Below, piece by piece: positions 47,252 to 55,968 of a stretch of 64,000 bases of DNA. The notes under the pieces were generated by a model that saw only the letters and a program-made list of their open reading frames with translations, ran no database searches and was not told where the DNA came from. The DNA lies in the NCBI GenBank assembly GCA_963788205.1, contig CAWBGG010000002.1:124001-188000 (forward strand), read 5' to 3'. Positions within the stretch are counted from its first letter, which is position 1; the number at the start of each line of letters is the position of its first letter. A program made the position numbers and the translations under genes. The DNA comes from CAVVMA01 sp963788205. GTDB lineage: Bacteria; Desulfobacterota; Binatia; Binatales; Binataceae.

Positions 47252-48547
47252 ATGAAGCCTCGGCGGCGTAGTGAGTCGGGCCAGTCGATGATTCTGGTCG
47301 TCATGATGATGACTGGGATCATGGGTTTCGCCGCGCTGGCCATCAACGTCGGGTATTTCCAGAGCCTCCAGCGCAAGATGCAGACTGCGGCCGACGCCGC
47401 GGCGCTCGCGGCCGCCCGAGAACTGTCCTCGGGCAATTCGAGCAATTGTGCCAGCGGAAGCAGTTGCTATACCGCGGCGACCAACGATGCGACCACAAAC
47501 GGTTTCACTGCCGGGACCAGCGGCGGCACCACCACAACCGTTACCATCGGGGCACCCGGAAGCGGTCCATTCCAGGGCTCATCGAACGCGATCCAGGTGA
47601 CCATCTCGCAGACCACGCCATCATTCCTCATGGCAGCCCTCGGAAAAAAGACGGTGACTATCAGCGCCACTGCAACCGCAGCCCCTGGGGGCCAGCCGGC
47701 CTGCATATATGCCCTCGACCACACGGCGTCCCAGGCAATCTCGTTTATCGGCAATGCGACCGTGGCCACAGGCTGCGGAATGCTCGACAATTCCAGCAGC
47801 GGTTCCGCACTGTACGCTGACGGGAACATTACCGTAACCGGCACCCAGATTGGCATAGTTGGGAGCGACAGTCTCGTCGGCAACATCAGCATCAACCCAA
47901 CGCCCGTCACCGGAATAGCCGTTCAAAGCGACCCGCTCGCCAGCTTGACGGCCCCTAGCGTCGGCAGTTGCACTTGGCCCAACGGCTACTCGCAGACCAC
48001 CAACAACACTGTGAACCTCACTCAAGGCGTCTATTGCGGGAATGCAACCACCCCGGCCATCAACCTTACGGGAAACACCGTTGCTACCTTCAGCGCCGGA
48101 ACTTACATAATCAACGGCGGCGGGATAAACGTGGCGGGCAACGCGGCGATAACGGGCTCGAATGTCTTTTTCTATGTGACCGGAACCTCCTCCACCTACA
48201 AGGGCGTCACCATTACCGGCAACAGTGCGCAATCGCTCACCGCACCGACCAGTGGCACCTATGCCGGCATACTGTTTTTCCAGGACCGGACCATCACGGG
48301 CACTACCGCTTCAAACAATCCAAACTCCTTTATCGGGAATACTTCCTCGGTATACACGGGGGCCCTGTATTTTCCGACTACTTCAGTCACCTACGTTGGC
48401 AATACATCTGCGACCTATACGCTACTGGTTGCCGACACTGTACATTTCACCGGGAACACCACTCTCGGCGACAACTATTCGACGTTGCCAAGCGGCAGCC
48501 CCATAACGGCCGCCAATCCCCTATCGCCGGTGAGCCTGGGCGAGTAA
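47252..48547 (+). CDS. TadG-like (Tad_N) exported protein
   Basis: A 431-residue protein with the Tad/Flp pseudopilin-type N-terminus: ESGQSMILVVMMMTGIMGFA then ALAINVGYFQSLQRKMQTAADAAALAAARE. The hydrophobic helix followed by 'QxxADAAALAAA' is diagnostic. The rest is Gly/Ser/Thr/Asn-rich beta sequence, plausibly an exposed domain. TadG-like proteins are anchored by the N-terminal helix and take part in Flp-pilus surface attachment. It starts a compact three-gene unit; the next start overlaps its stop codon by one base. Confidence 0.85.
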   Translation: MKPRRRSESGQSMILVVMMMTGIMGFAALAINVGYFQSLQRKMQTAADAAALAAARELSSGNSSNCASGSSCYTAATNDATTNGFTAGTSGGTTTTVTIGAPGSGPFQGSSNAIQVTISQTTPSFLMAALGKKTVTISATATAAPGGQPACIYALDHTASQAISFIGNATVATGCGMLDNSSSGSALYADGNITVTGTQIGIVGSDSLVGNISINPTPVTGIAVQSDPLASLTAPSVGSCTWPNGYSQTTNNTVNLTQGVYCGNATTPAINLTGNTVATFSAGTYIINGGGINVAGNAAITGSNVFFYVTGTSSTYKGVTITGNSAQSLTAPTSGTYAGILFFQDRTITGTTASNNPNSFIGNTSSVYTGALYFPTTSVTYVGNTSATYTLLVADTVHFTGNTTLGDNYSTLPSGSPITAANPLSPVSLGE

Positions 48548-49041
48548 TGAGAAACCTTGCCAAACGCGTGCGATCACTCGGCTGGGGCCCTGGTGGTCAG
48601 GTCCGGCGCAGGGGCCGATTCTTCTCGCGCCGCGGTCAGTCCATGGTCGAGGTGGCCGCGCTCACGCCGGTCCTGGTAGTGGTCCTGCTCGGAGCTGCGG
48701 ACCTTTCACGGGTCTACTATTTGTCGATAGCACTCAACAACGCAGCGCGCGCCGGGGTACAGTATGGCGTTCAGAACTCGACCACCGCGGCGAACACTAG
48801 CGGGATGCAAACCGCTGCCGCCAACGACGCGTCGGGAATATCGGGGATTAGCACCACCGCCTCTGAATACTGCCAATGTCCCACTGGTGCAGCTTTTTCG
48901 TGCAGCACGTCGAATTCATGTTCCGACAAACGGGTGTACGTCAAGGTAGTTACCTCGGCGACGTTTACTACGCTGTTTAACTATCCCGGCATTCCCCACA
49001 CGGTGTCTCTCACTAGCCAGGCCGTGATGCGCGAGCAGTGA
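48547..49041 (+). CDS. TadE-family pseudopilin-like protein
   Basis: A 164-residue protein. A basic leader is followed by RRGQSMVEVAALTPVLVVVLLGAADLSRVYY, in which G-Q-x-x-V-E and the hydrophobic helix are the TadE signature (prepilin-type site after the Gly); the motif is cited only for identification. Four Cys near residues 117-133 (CQCPTGAAFSC ... C) may form disulphides. The start overlaps the TadG-like stop (TAATGA), indicating translational coupling. Confidence 0.85.
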   Translation: MRNLAKRVRSLGWGPGGQVRRRGRFFSRRGQSMVEVAALTPVLVVVLLGAADLSRVYYLSIALNNAARAGVQYGVQNSTTAANTSGMQTAAANDASGISGISTTASEYCQCPTGAAFSCSTSNSCSDKRVYVKVVTSATFTTLFNYPGIPHTVSLTSQAVMREQ

Positions 49042-49042
49042 T

Positions 49043-49501
49043 GTGCCGAAGGTGTTTTCCTGTGCGAGCAGACCCGCAACCGGGGTGAGGCCTCTGAGGC
49101 GGCCTCACGGCTCGGGTCAAGCCTTGGTGGAAACCGCTATGGCGATGACCGCGTTCCTGCTGCTTACGCTGGGGATTATCAACCTGGCAAGTGCGGTCTA
49201 CGCCTACAATTGGGTTTCGTACTCAGCCCGCGTGGCGACACGCTACGCCTCGGTTCACGGTAGCACCAGTTCCAGCCCCGTCGGTCCTTCGAGTTACACG
49301 GCCCTCACCAGCACTGTTACCAGCATCGCGCAGGGCCTGAAGGGCACCGTGACCGTCACACCCACCTGGTCCAACAACAGCAATGTCCCCGGAAACACTG
49401 TCAACGTAAGGGTTCAATACCAATTCTCCTTCGTACTGCCCTTCCTGAAGCCGGCTCCAATCACGCTAAGCAGCACCTCTCAAATGGTCATCGACCGATA
49501 G
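49043..49501 (+). CDS. TadE/TadF-like minor pseudopilin
   Basis: A 152-residue protein from GTG 49043, one base after the preceding stop. The N-terminal GSGQALVETAMAMTAFLLLT ... AVYAYNWVSYSARVATRYA is TadE-like, and the remainder is beta-rich. The third gene of the unit. No tadA ATPase, tadB/C platform, rcpA secretin or flp pilin follows, so assembly machinery must be elsewhere. Confidence 0.8.
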   Translation: MPKVFSCASRPATGVRPLRRPHGSGQALVETAMAMTAFLLLTLGIINLASAVYAYNWVSYSARVATRYASVHGSTSSSPVGPSSYTALTSTVTSIAQGLKGTVTVTPTWSNNSNVPGNTVNVRVQYQFSFVLPFLKPAPITLSSTSQMVIDR

Positions 49502-49675
49502 CGCCGCGCGATAGCCCGTCGAGTAAGCCGCCAAGTCTTCCTCTCACTTTTGCCGATCGGTTTGCGGTGCCGCCAAGGCGCCAAGAGCACGCGGTACCGG
49601 CCTTCCGATCGCCCTTAGCGAGATCGTGCGGCCGCTTCGCGCCGGCACCGCTCAAGTTGACCTCGAGCGGAGCCG

Positions 49676-52033
49676 CTAGTTGCCCCTGCCGACGCCGCTG
49701 ACATCAACCGACTGCGGAGAGCCCAAGGCGTCGTCGCCGATCTCGATCACGCCGCTGTGCGAACCGTTGGTTGAAGGAGAGAATGTGACCTTGACGGCGC
49801 ACGGCGAGCCCTTCACCAGTTGTCCAACGCAGCTCTGGTCAACCGAGAAGTCAGGGTTGGAGTTGGTGATGCTTCCAATCGTTATCGGCGCGTCAAAATC
49901 GTTCGTTAGGTTGAAGCTCTTCGTAACGGCCGGGTGTGCGCCGCGGGCATTGACCGTGCCGAATCTGAGCGTCTTTGGGTTGATGCCTAATGTGCCTACG
50001 AAGCCGTCGCCATTAAGCGAGACGCTCTGGGGACTGCCCGCGGCATTGTCGTTGATCGTCAGGGTCGCCGTCCGGGCACCAACGTGCGTAGGCGTGAATG
50101 CCACCGATATGAGGCATGAGCTCCGCGCCCGCACTGTGCCGCCGCAGCCGTCGTTCTGAATTACGAAATCGCCCGCGGCGGCGCCACTGATCGACTCGCC
50201 CGTTATGCACATGGCCTGCTTGCTCTTGTTTGCCAGGGTTAACTCCTGCGTGACGGTGGCCGCATTGGAGCCGAAAATGACCGCTTGGCCAAAGCTGAGC
50301 GATGCCGGCGTGAGCCCGAGCTTGTGGCTATTTGGCGGGCACGCAGCCGGAGTGGGAGTTGGTGTTGGATCCGGTCGGTTTGGAGTCGGCGTCGGAGCAG
50401 GGGCCTGAGTCGGAGTGGGGATCGGAGTCGGCGGTATCGGGGAAGGCGTGGGAGCAGGGGCCGGAGTCGGCGGTATCGGAGAAGGCGTGGGAGCAGGGGC
50501 CTGAGTTGGAGTGGGCACCGGAGTCGGTGGCATCGGGGAAGGGGCCTGGGTCGGAGTGGGGATCGGAGTCGGCGTTGCTGATGCCGTTGGTGTCGGCGGT
50601 TGAGCGAGGACGAGTTCAAAGGCCCCGATGTCGCATGCGGATCCCTGCGGCCGCGCGATTCCGCGCTCGTCATCGGTGGGTGGCGGGCAGTTGCCCGCGC
50701 TGTCGATCGCCGGGCTTCCGGGCAAGAGCGCCAGAGTGTCGAGGAACGACGGACCGCCGTTGTACTGGAGCGGACCCAGCATCGGATTGGTGTTCTGCAG
50801 ATCGCCCGACGCGGTAGGGGTGCAGGTCGAGCCGCTGTCGATGTTGTTGCCGTCGGAGCTCACGCCGCCTTCGCAATTGTCCGGCGTGCCGCTCGACAAG
50901 ATAGTGTTCTGAATCTCAAGGTCGCCGCCGGAATTAAAGAGCGAGCCGCCGCCGCCGGCGCTGTTGTCAGCGATGGTTGTGCTTTGAACGACCGTAAACG
51001 AGCCGTTCCAGATCGCTCCGCCGCTCGCGACCGCATCGTTGTTGTAGAGCGTGGTGTTCATGAGGTACATCGAGCCGTTGTTCCATGCGGCGCCGCCGTT
51101 GTTGCCGGCCTTGCCGTTGCTGATCGTAACGTTCGTCAGGTAAGTGCTAGAGTTGTTCCAGACACCTCCGCCGTCCGCCGCTGACTGATTGGAATCGAGC
51201 GTCGCATTCTGGAGGAAGGTCTGGCCCTGGACGCCCACGGTGTAGACGCCACCGCCATTGGTGCCGCTCTGATTGCTGGAGATAGTCCCGCCGCCGTTCG
51301 CCGGCGCGGGCTGGTTGCTGTTGTCCAAATAGACCCTTCCCGACGAGTTCCAGACGCCGCCGCCCTCTGCGGTCGCGACATTGCTGTCGATCTCGTAGCT
51401 CCCGTCGAAGTACGTGGCGCCGGAGCCGTTGGCAAGGCCTCCGCCGGTGGCGGCGTGGTTTCCGGTGAGGACGATGTTCGTGAGATAAGTGGCGCCCTGA
51501 TCGGTGAAGAACGCGCCGCCCGAACCGTTGGTCGTGCAGTTCACGATCGTCAGGTTCGTTCCGGTGAAAGCGCTGAGGTTGGAGTGGATGCCGCCGCCGC
51601 CCGTGCCGCTCGCGTCGAGGCCGTTTTGAATGGTGACGTTGTCCAGCTCATAGGTACCGACAACCATGTTGAAGACACCGGTGAGGTGGTTGCCGTCGAT
51701 GATAGTCGAGCTCGCGCCGGCGCCAAGAATGGTGATGCTACTGAGATTGGGGTTCAGCGGATTCGGAATTGTCAGAACATAGTCGCCGGCCGGAAGGTTG
51801 ATCTGGTTGGGCCCGCTGGTGGCGTTGGCGGCGTCGATCGCCTCGCGCAGCGAGCAATCGCCGACGTTGCAGACGCCCCGCTCGAGATCGTCGGTGCGGG
51901 TTACGTTGAAGGTGGCGGCGCTGGCGGGAACCACGCCGGCCAACAGGACGAGAACCTGAAGCAAGAGGAGCCGGCGAAATGTGCACGAATGCGGCCCGTG
52001 AACAGTCGTCGTTTTCGCAAGTGTCGTCGTCAT
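49676..52033 (-). CDS. CSLREA beta-helix protein with PT linker and two ASH domains
   Basis: A 785-residue exported protein. ATG 52033 has GGAGG upstream; the open frame extends to 52123, but without merit. The signal peptide core is LLLLQVLVLLAGVVPASA. Residues ~40-75 are the CSLREA domain (FNVTRTDD ... GDCSLREAIDAAN), followed by right-handed beta-helix rungs to ~430 with repeated 'N..A..GGG.wN' turns. The segment DIGAFEL at ~470 is the usual 'choice-of-anchor Q' end. A PT/Ala/Pro linker (~480-563) leads to two ASH domains (~575-785). Such proteins are typically secreted or surface adhesins. It converges on the Tad-like genes. Confidence 0.88.
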   Translation of the reverse strand: MTTTLAKTTTVHGPHSCTFRRLLLLQVLVLLAGVVPASAATFNVTRTDDLERGVCNVGDCSLREAIDAANATSGPNQINLPAGDYVLTIPNPLNPNLSSITILGAGASSTIIDGNHLTGVFNMVVGTYELDNVTIQNGLDASGTGGGGIHSNLSAFTGTNLTIVNCTTNGSGGAFFTDQGATYLTNIVLTGNHAATGGGLANGSGATYFDGSYEIDSNVATAEGGGVWNSSGRVYLDNSNQPAPANGGGTISSNQSGTNGGGVYTVGVQGQTFLQNATLDSNQSAADGGGVWNNSSTYLTNVTISNGKAGNNGGAAWNNGSMYLMNTTLYNNDAVASGGAIWNGSFTVVQSTTIADNSAGGGGSLFNSGGDLEIQNTILSSGTPDNCEGGVSSDGNNIDSGSTCTPTASGDLQNTNPMLGPLQYNGGPSFLDTLALLPGSPAIDSAGNCPPPTDDERGIARPQGSACDIGAFELVLAQPPTPTASATPTPIPTPTQAPSPMPPTPVPTPTQAPAPTPSPIPPTPAPAPTPSPIPPTPIPTPTQAPAPTPTPNRPDPTPTPTPAACPPNSHKLGLTPASLSFGQAVIFGSNAATVTQELTLANKSKQAMCITGESISGAAAGDFVIQNDGCGGTVRARSSCLISVAFTPTHVGARTATLTINDNAAGSPQSVSLNGDGFVGTLGINPKTLRFGTVNARGAHPAVTKSFNLTNDFDAPITIGSITNSNPDFSVDQSCVGQLVKGSPCAVKVTFSPSTNGSHSGVIEIGDDALGSPQSVDVSGVGRGN

Positions 52034-52610
52034 GGTCTCCTCCCTGGGGTCCGGCGTTTTCATTTGGCGTTGTCCTCGGTTGGGCGGCAGAATTGGTTTT
52101 ATGTATTCGCGACCACCCAACAACGTGCTGCGCCGTGTTTCACGGCCTCTAACCGGGGTTCTAGTAACTTAAAGTAGGATAACATAACAGATACGTCAAG
52201 ACGTGGGCGCGAGGCGCCGCTTTTTGGCTCCGGCCCTGGCCGCAATCGGGCGGCGGTGCCTGCGCAACGCGCCGGCAATACGGAAACTGCCGGAGTCTCA
52301 AGGGCCGCCAGGGGCCGCTCGCCGGCGGCGCATCCGCTTGCTCAGGTCGCGCGTTCCGCCGTTCCATGCACTCGGCCGAGGTGTAGGGACGCAGGAACCC
52401 CTGGCATCCGGGCAGGTTCGCGCGAGGGGCCTCGTCACTACTATAGGTGAGGCTCTTGCTACATCTTGTTACTTCATGATATTTCTGGATGTGCCCCGGC
52501 CGTCCCGGTGGCGCGCGGCTCGATAAAGGCTGCGCGGCGGCGAGGGAATTCGCGAGCCGAAGGCGGACGCGGCATACAAAAATTTTCGCGTTACTCGGAG
52601 GAGGAGGATC
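52034..52610. other. Intergenic region between beta-helix gene and Cys-rich operon
   Basis: Divergent promoter region of 577 bp. The left part carries a putative minus-strand promoter; open frames such as 52203-52526 are arginine-rich with no ribosome site and are not credible. The right part ends in the strong ribosome site GGAGGAGG of the 52611 gene. Confidence 0.45.
52169..52197 (-). promoter_or_regulatory. Putative promoter of the CSLREA protein gene
   Basis: Minus-strand TTGACG (52197-52192) and TACTTT (52174-52169) are separated by exactly 17 bp in an AT-rich pocket, about 130 bp before the ATG. Confidence 0.45.
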
Positions 52611-52901
52611 ATGGAGCGGAACGGACAGACGGAGAGCTACCTGATAGTCAACCGGGTTGAGGTGCTGGACGGGGCGGGATGCAGCGCTTGTGGGCGCGAG
52701 TTCTCCGCGGAGCCGGCCGGCGAGAAGACGCTGGTGCTGAGCCTGGGCAACAATGAGCGCACCTACTTCTTCTGTGGAGGATGCGGCGACAACATCGTGG
52801 GGCGCGCGGAATCCGAGCATGCCAAGAAGCGTTACATCTGGGATTGGGCCGTGCCGCTGCGCGCGCCGGGCTTGAGCCATCAGATCGCCGAGGCCGCTTG
52901 A
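52611..52901 (+). CDS. Small zinc-binding-type protein (two CxxC motifs)
   Basis: A 96-residue protein with a strong ribosome site (GGAGGAGG). Two Cys pairs, GCSACGREF (~24-27) and FFCGGCGDN (~55-58), make a likely zinc-binding site. The end YIWDWAVPLRAPG is shared in form with the next gene product (RYSWDWLAEMEPRG). No family name is known to me. It opens a co-directional set: two Cys-pair proteins, then a hybrid kinase. A role as an accessory or sensor protein of that kinase is inference. Confidence 0.75.
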   Translation: MERNGQTESYLIVNRVEVLDGAGCSACGREFSAEPAGEKTLVLSLGNNERTYFFCGGCGDNIVGRAESEHAKKRYIWDWAVPLRAPGLSHQIAEAA

Positions 52902-52951
52902 GCCGCCGGAGCTGAGTATGTTCGGGCCAGGCGCCAGGCGCCGTCGCGCCG

Positions 52952-53575
52952 GTGACACCCGTGACGCACTTGCTGAAGGCTCTGCCGGGCCGCGGTAGGA
53001 CGGCCTGCTTTCTGCTCGGGAAAGGTCTTCGAGTGGGCGCGCCGCGATGCACCATGTGCGGCAGGCAGCTTGCGCTGCCACGCCGCGAGGGCCGGCAGTT
53101 CGAGCTTGAAGTCAGCGAGGACGCCGCGCGGCGTCCAGCGAACGGAAGACGGCTTTATCTTGGCGCCAGGGTTCTGGTGACAGGCGTGAACCATCATCTC
53201 CTTTCACTGCTGGGGCGTGCGAACAACTTTCTCGGTGAGAAAGTGCTGGTCGCGATGCCGCCGTACGCCGGCCGCAAGCGGGTTCCGTATCTGTTCTGCC
53301 TGGCTTGCGGACTCAGCGTGCTGGTGAAGGTGAACGGCGGGAGCGGCAGCCGCTATTCCTGGGACTGGCTCGCCGAGATGGAGCCACGCGGTTTCGCCAA
53401 CCGCTGGCGCGGCGCGCTGCGCACGATCGATCCCGGTGTGCAACACGCGATGCGTTCAATTCTTTCGCAACTTTCCGGATTGAGACCAGCCGGCCCGGGC
53501 GAGCGGCCTCCGTCCATACCGGCGCTCGAGGCATCCCATCACGCGGCCACGCGGGCTGACAACCGGAGTGTTTAA
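52952..53575 (+). CDS. Cys-pair protein, paralogue-like of the preceding gene
   Basis: A 207-residue frame from GTG 52952 (GTG 52961 also possible; no ATG is well placed). It has CTMCG (~33-36) and LFCLACG (~113-118) Cys pairs, ~80 residues apart, and the same W-D-W segment after them as the upstream 96-residue protein. This suggests an expanded version of that domain. The C-terminal ~50 residues are low in character. It ends one base before the preferred ATG of the kinase (and overlaps its alternative GTG), indicating coupled translation. Confidence 0.65.
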   Translation: MTPVTHLLKALPGRGRTACFLLGKGLRVGAPRCTMCGRQLALPRREGRQFELEVSEDAARRPANGRRLYLGARVLVTGVNHHLLSLLGRANNFLGEKVLVAMPPYAGRKRVPYLFCLACGLSVLVKVNGGSGSRYSWDWLAEMEPRGFANRWRGALRTIDPGVQHAMRSILSQLSGLRPAGPGERPPSIPALEASHHAATRADNRSV

Positions 53576-53576
53576 T

Positions 53577-55892
53577 ATGCCCGAATTCAAATTTAACAGG
53601 CGCGACAACTCGGCCCCGCCGGTCGACATCTTCGACCCCGAGGCCATCGCTTACCGGTTGCGGCCCTGCCTGGCGATGGCGATCGTGGCGTTGCTAGGCG
53701 ACCTCATCCAGCATCAATTCGCCGGTTCGGCGAAGGCCTATCAGATCCTGCCTGCCGACCTGCTGCAACTGACGGCCTGTTTTACTTTTGCTTCTTTCAG
53801 TTACCGGCGCCTGTTTGCCGATCACTGGCGGCAGGCGACCTTCGGGTTCTGCGCGATCTTTACCCTGGCCGCGGTTTGGAGCGGCGTCCGTCTCGGCGAG
53901 CAGGTCCCCCTGTTCGTCACGATTCTGGTGTTGATGACGGCCACCTGCGCGATCGTGCCGTGGGAGCCGCGATGGCAACGGGGCTTGACCGCGCTGCTCT
54001 TCGCCGCCGCGGTGATCGATACCCTCGCGGTGCGGCCGCCGAGTCCCCACTTGGGCCTTTTATGGCTCGCTGCAACCGCCGGTTGCGCGCTGGCGCTGGA
54101 GAGCAACCGCTTGTGGAGCCATTGGCGAATCGACGAAAGCGTTGTGCAACCCGAGAGCTCCGGCGGCCGGATGCAACGGCTGCTGGACGCCGACCTGAGC
54201 CAGCTCTCGATGGTCCAGCTGCGCGGCGGACGCTTTATCTTCGTGAATGAGGAATTGGTTGCCAACATGTCGCACCAGCTCCGCAACTCGCTCAACGCGA
54301 TCATGGGGATGACCGATCTGCTCGGCGAGACTCAGCTTAGCCCCGACCAGCGGGCTTACGTCGATACGATGAGCGTCAACGGCGGCACGCTGCTGGATCT
54401 CATCACCGTAATTCTGGACCTGGCTAAGATTGAAAGCGGCAAGCTCCGCCTTGAAGAGCAGGAGTTCGATCTCGAAGAGCTCGTCGAGCGGACCGCCGAG
54501 ATGTTCCGGCTTCAGGCCCAGGAAAAGGGGCTCGAACTCTGCGTACGCATCCAGCCCGACGTCCCGCTCAGGCTCGCGGGCGACCCGAGTCGGCTCCGCC
54601 AGGTGTTGAGCAATCTGCTCGAGAACGCGATCAAGTTCACCCCGCACGGCGAAGTGGTGCTCACCGTGGAAGGTGAGCGGGTGCGGCAGCGGCTGGCGGA
54701 CCTGCGGTTCACGATCAAGGATACCGGAATCGGGATGTCGCCCGAGCAGCTCGAGATGATCTTCCAGGCCTTCGGACAAGGCGACGCTTCGATCGGGCGC
54801 GAGTACGGCGGCGCCGGTCTGGGCTTGGCGATCGCCAAGCGGCTGGTCGAGCTGATGGGCGGCCAGCTCCAGGTCAGCAGCCAGAAGGGCGCAGGCAGCG
54901 CCTTCTACTTCACGGCAGGCTTCGGCGTGCTCGCGCCATCGCCCGAGCGGGAACTTGCCGCGAGCAGCCTGCGCGGCGTCCACCTGCTGGCGATCGACGA
55001 CAGCGATTCCAACCGGCTGATTCTCAGGGAATTCCTGAGCAGCAGGGGCGCCGAAGTGGTCGAGACCGACCAGTGGGCCTTCGCGACCGAGGAATTGCAG
55101 CGCGCCAAGCAGTCCGGACATCCGTACAACCTGATATTGCTCGACTCCACCATGCCGGGAATCGACGCCTTCGAGCTGGCGCAGCGCTTCAAGAAGGAAA
55201 ACGCGGAGCCGGTGGTCCTGATGATCACCGCCAACGAGCTCAGTGCGAAGCTCGCCAGGATCCGTCAACTGGGTATCCAAGCCTGGGTCGTCAAGCCGGC
55301 CAGGCATTCGGAACTGATCCGCGCGATCGGCGTCGCGAGAGGCATCCCCGATCCGGCCAGCGAAAAGCCGGTGCAGGTGCTCCCGCCGCAGCCGGCAGTC
55401 GAACCGCGCCGCATCCTGCTCGCCGACGACTCGCCGCACAATCGGTTGCTGATCAGGCATTACCTCAAGGATCTGCCCTACCAGCTCGATATGGCGGAAA
55501 ACGGCGAGGTCGCTCTGCAAAAGTTCGTGCGTCAAAGCTACGACCTGGTGCTGATGGACTTGCGGATGCCCGTGATGGACGGTCACATGGCGGTGCGCAG
55601 GATGCGCAAGTGGGAGCAGGACGAGAAGCGCACTCCGACTCCGATCGTCGCGCTCAGCGCGTCGGCGTTGGAACAGGACATCCGCGACAGCCTTGAGACC
55701 GGATGCACCACGCATTTGAGCAAGCCGGTAAAGAAGTCGAAGCTGATCGCGATTATTCGCGAGCTAACGCCGGAAGTCCGTCCGGCAAGCAACGGCGCTC
55801 GCACCGAGCCGGCGCCCGCCCCGGCGGCGCCCGTTCCGGCGGCGTCCGCCCCGGCGGCGTCCGCCTCGGCCCATCTCAACGGCCACGCTTAG
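53577..55892 (+). CDS. Membrane hybrid histidine kinase (HisKA-HATPase-REC-REC), PAS-less paralogue
   Basis: A 771-residue kinase; ATG 53577 (GTG 53568 possible). The membrane sensor (~20-187) matches that of the 4378 kinase: RLGEQVPLFVTILVLMTATC, VPWEPRW, and an ending WSHWRI. A PAS start remnant (RLLDADLSQLSMVQL ... FIFVNEEL) runs straight into HisKA with MSHQLRNSLN (His ~233) where the usual box is SHEIRTP. The HATPase has NLLENAIKF, DTGIGM and GGAGLGL. REC1 has LLDSTMP and REC2 LMDLRMPVMDG. There is no Hpt. It probably needs an external Hpt or passes phosphate to a partner relay. It is the third gene after two Cys-pair proteins. Confidence 0.9.
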   Translation: MPEFKFNRRDNSAPPVDIFDPEAIAYRLRPCLAMAIVALLGDLIQHQFAGSAKAYQILPADLLQLTACFTFASFSYRRLFADHWRQATFGFCAIFTLAAVWSGVRLGEQVPLFVTILVLMTATCAIVPWEPRWQRGLTALLFAAAVIDTLAVRPPSPHLGLLWLAATAGCALALESNRLWSHWRIDESVVQPESSGGRMQRLLDADLSQLSMVQLRGGRFIFVNEELVANMSHQLRNSLNAIMGMTDLLGETQLSPDQRAYVDTMSVNGGTLLDLITVILDLAKIESGKLRLEEQEFDLEELVERTAEMFRLQAQEKGLELCVRIQPDVPLRLAGDPSRLRQVLSNLLENAIKFTPHGEVVLTVEGERVRQRLADLRFTIKDTGIGMSPEQLEMIFQAFGQGDASIGREYGGAGLGLAIAKRLVELMGGQLQVSSQKGAGSAFYFTAGFGVLAPSPERELAASSLRGVHLLAIDDSDSNRLILREFLSSRGAEVVETDQWAFATEELQRAKQSGHPYNLILLDSTMPGIDAFELAQRFKKENAEPVVLMITANELSAKLARIRQLGIQAWVVKPARHSELIRAIGVARGIPDPASEKPVQVLPPQPAVEPRRILLADDSPHNRLLIRHYLKDLPYQLDMAENGEVALQKFVRQSYDLVLMDLRMPVMDGHMAVRRMRKWEQDEKRTPTPIVALSASALEQDIRDSLETGCTTHLSKPVKKSKLIAIIRELTPEVRPASNGARTEPAPAPAAPVPAASAPAASASAHLNGHA

Positions 55893-55968
55893 CCGGGCGC
55901 GCGCGCGATGACGCGCACGCTCGCGAGTTGCAGCCGCCGGTCCGCGATGAGAGAATTTTCCACCCGGC

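Noticed and set aside
52203..52526. Plus-strand 107-codon frame
   Set aside because: Arginine-rich, no ribosome site, overlaps the divergent promoter region.
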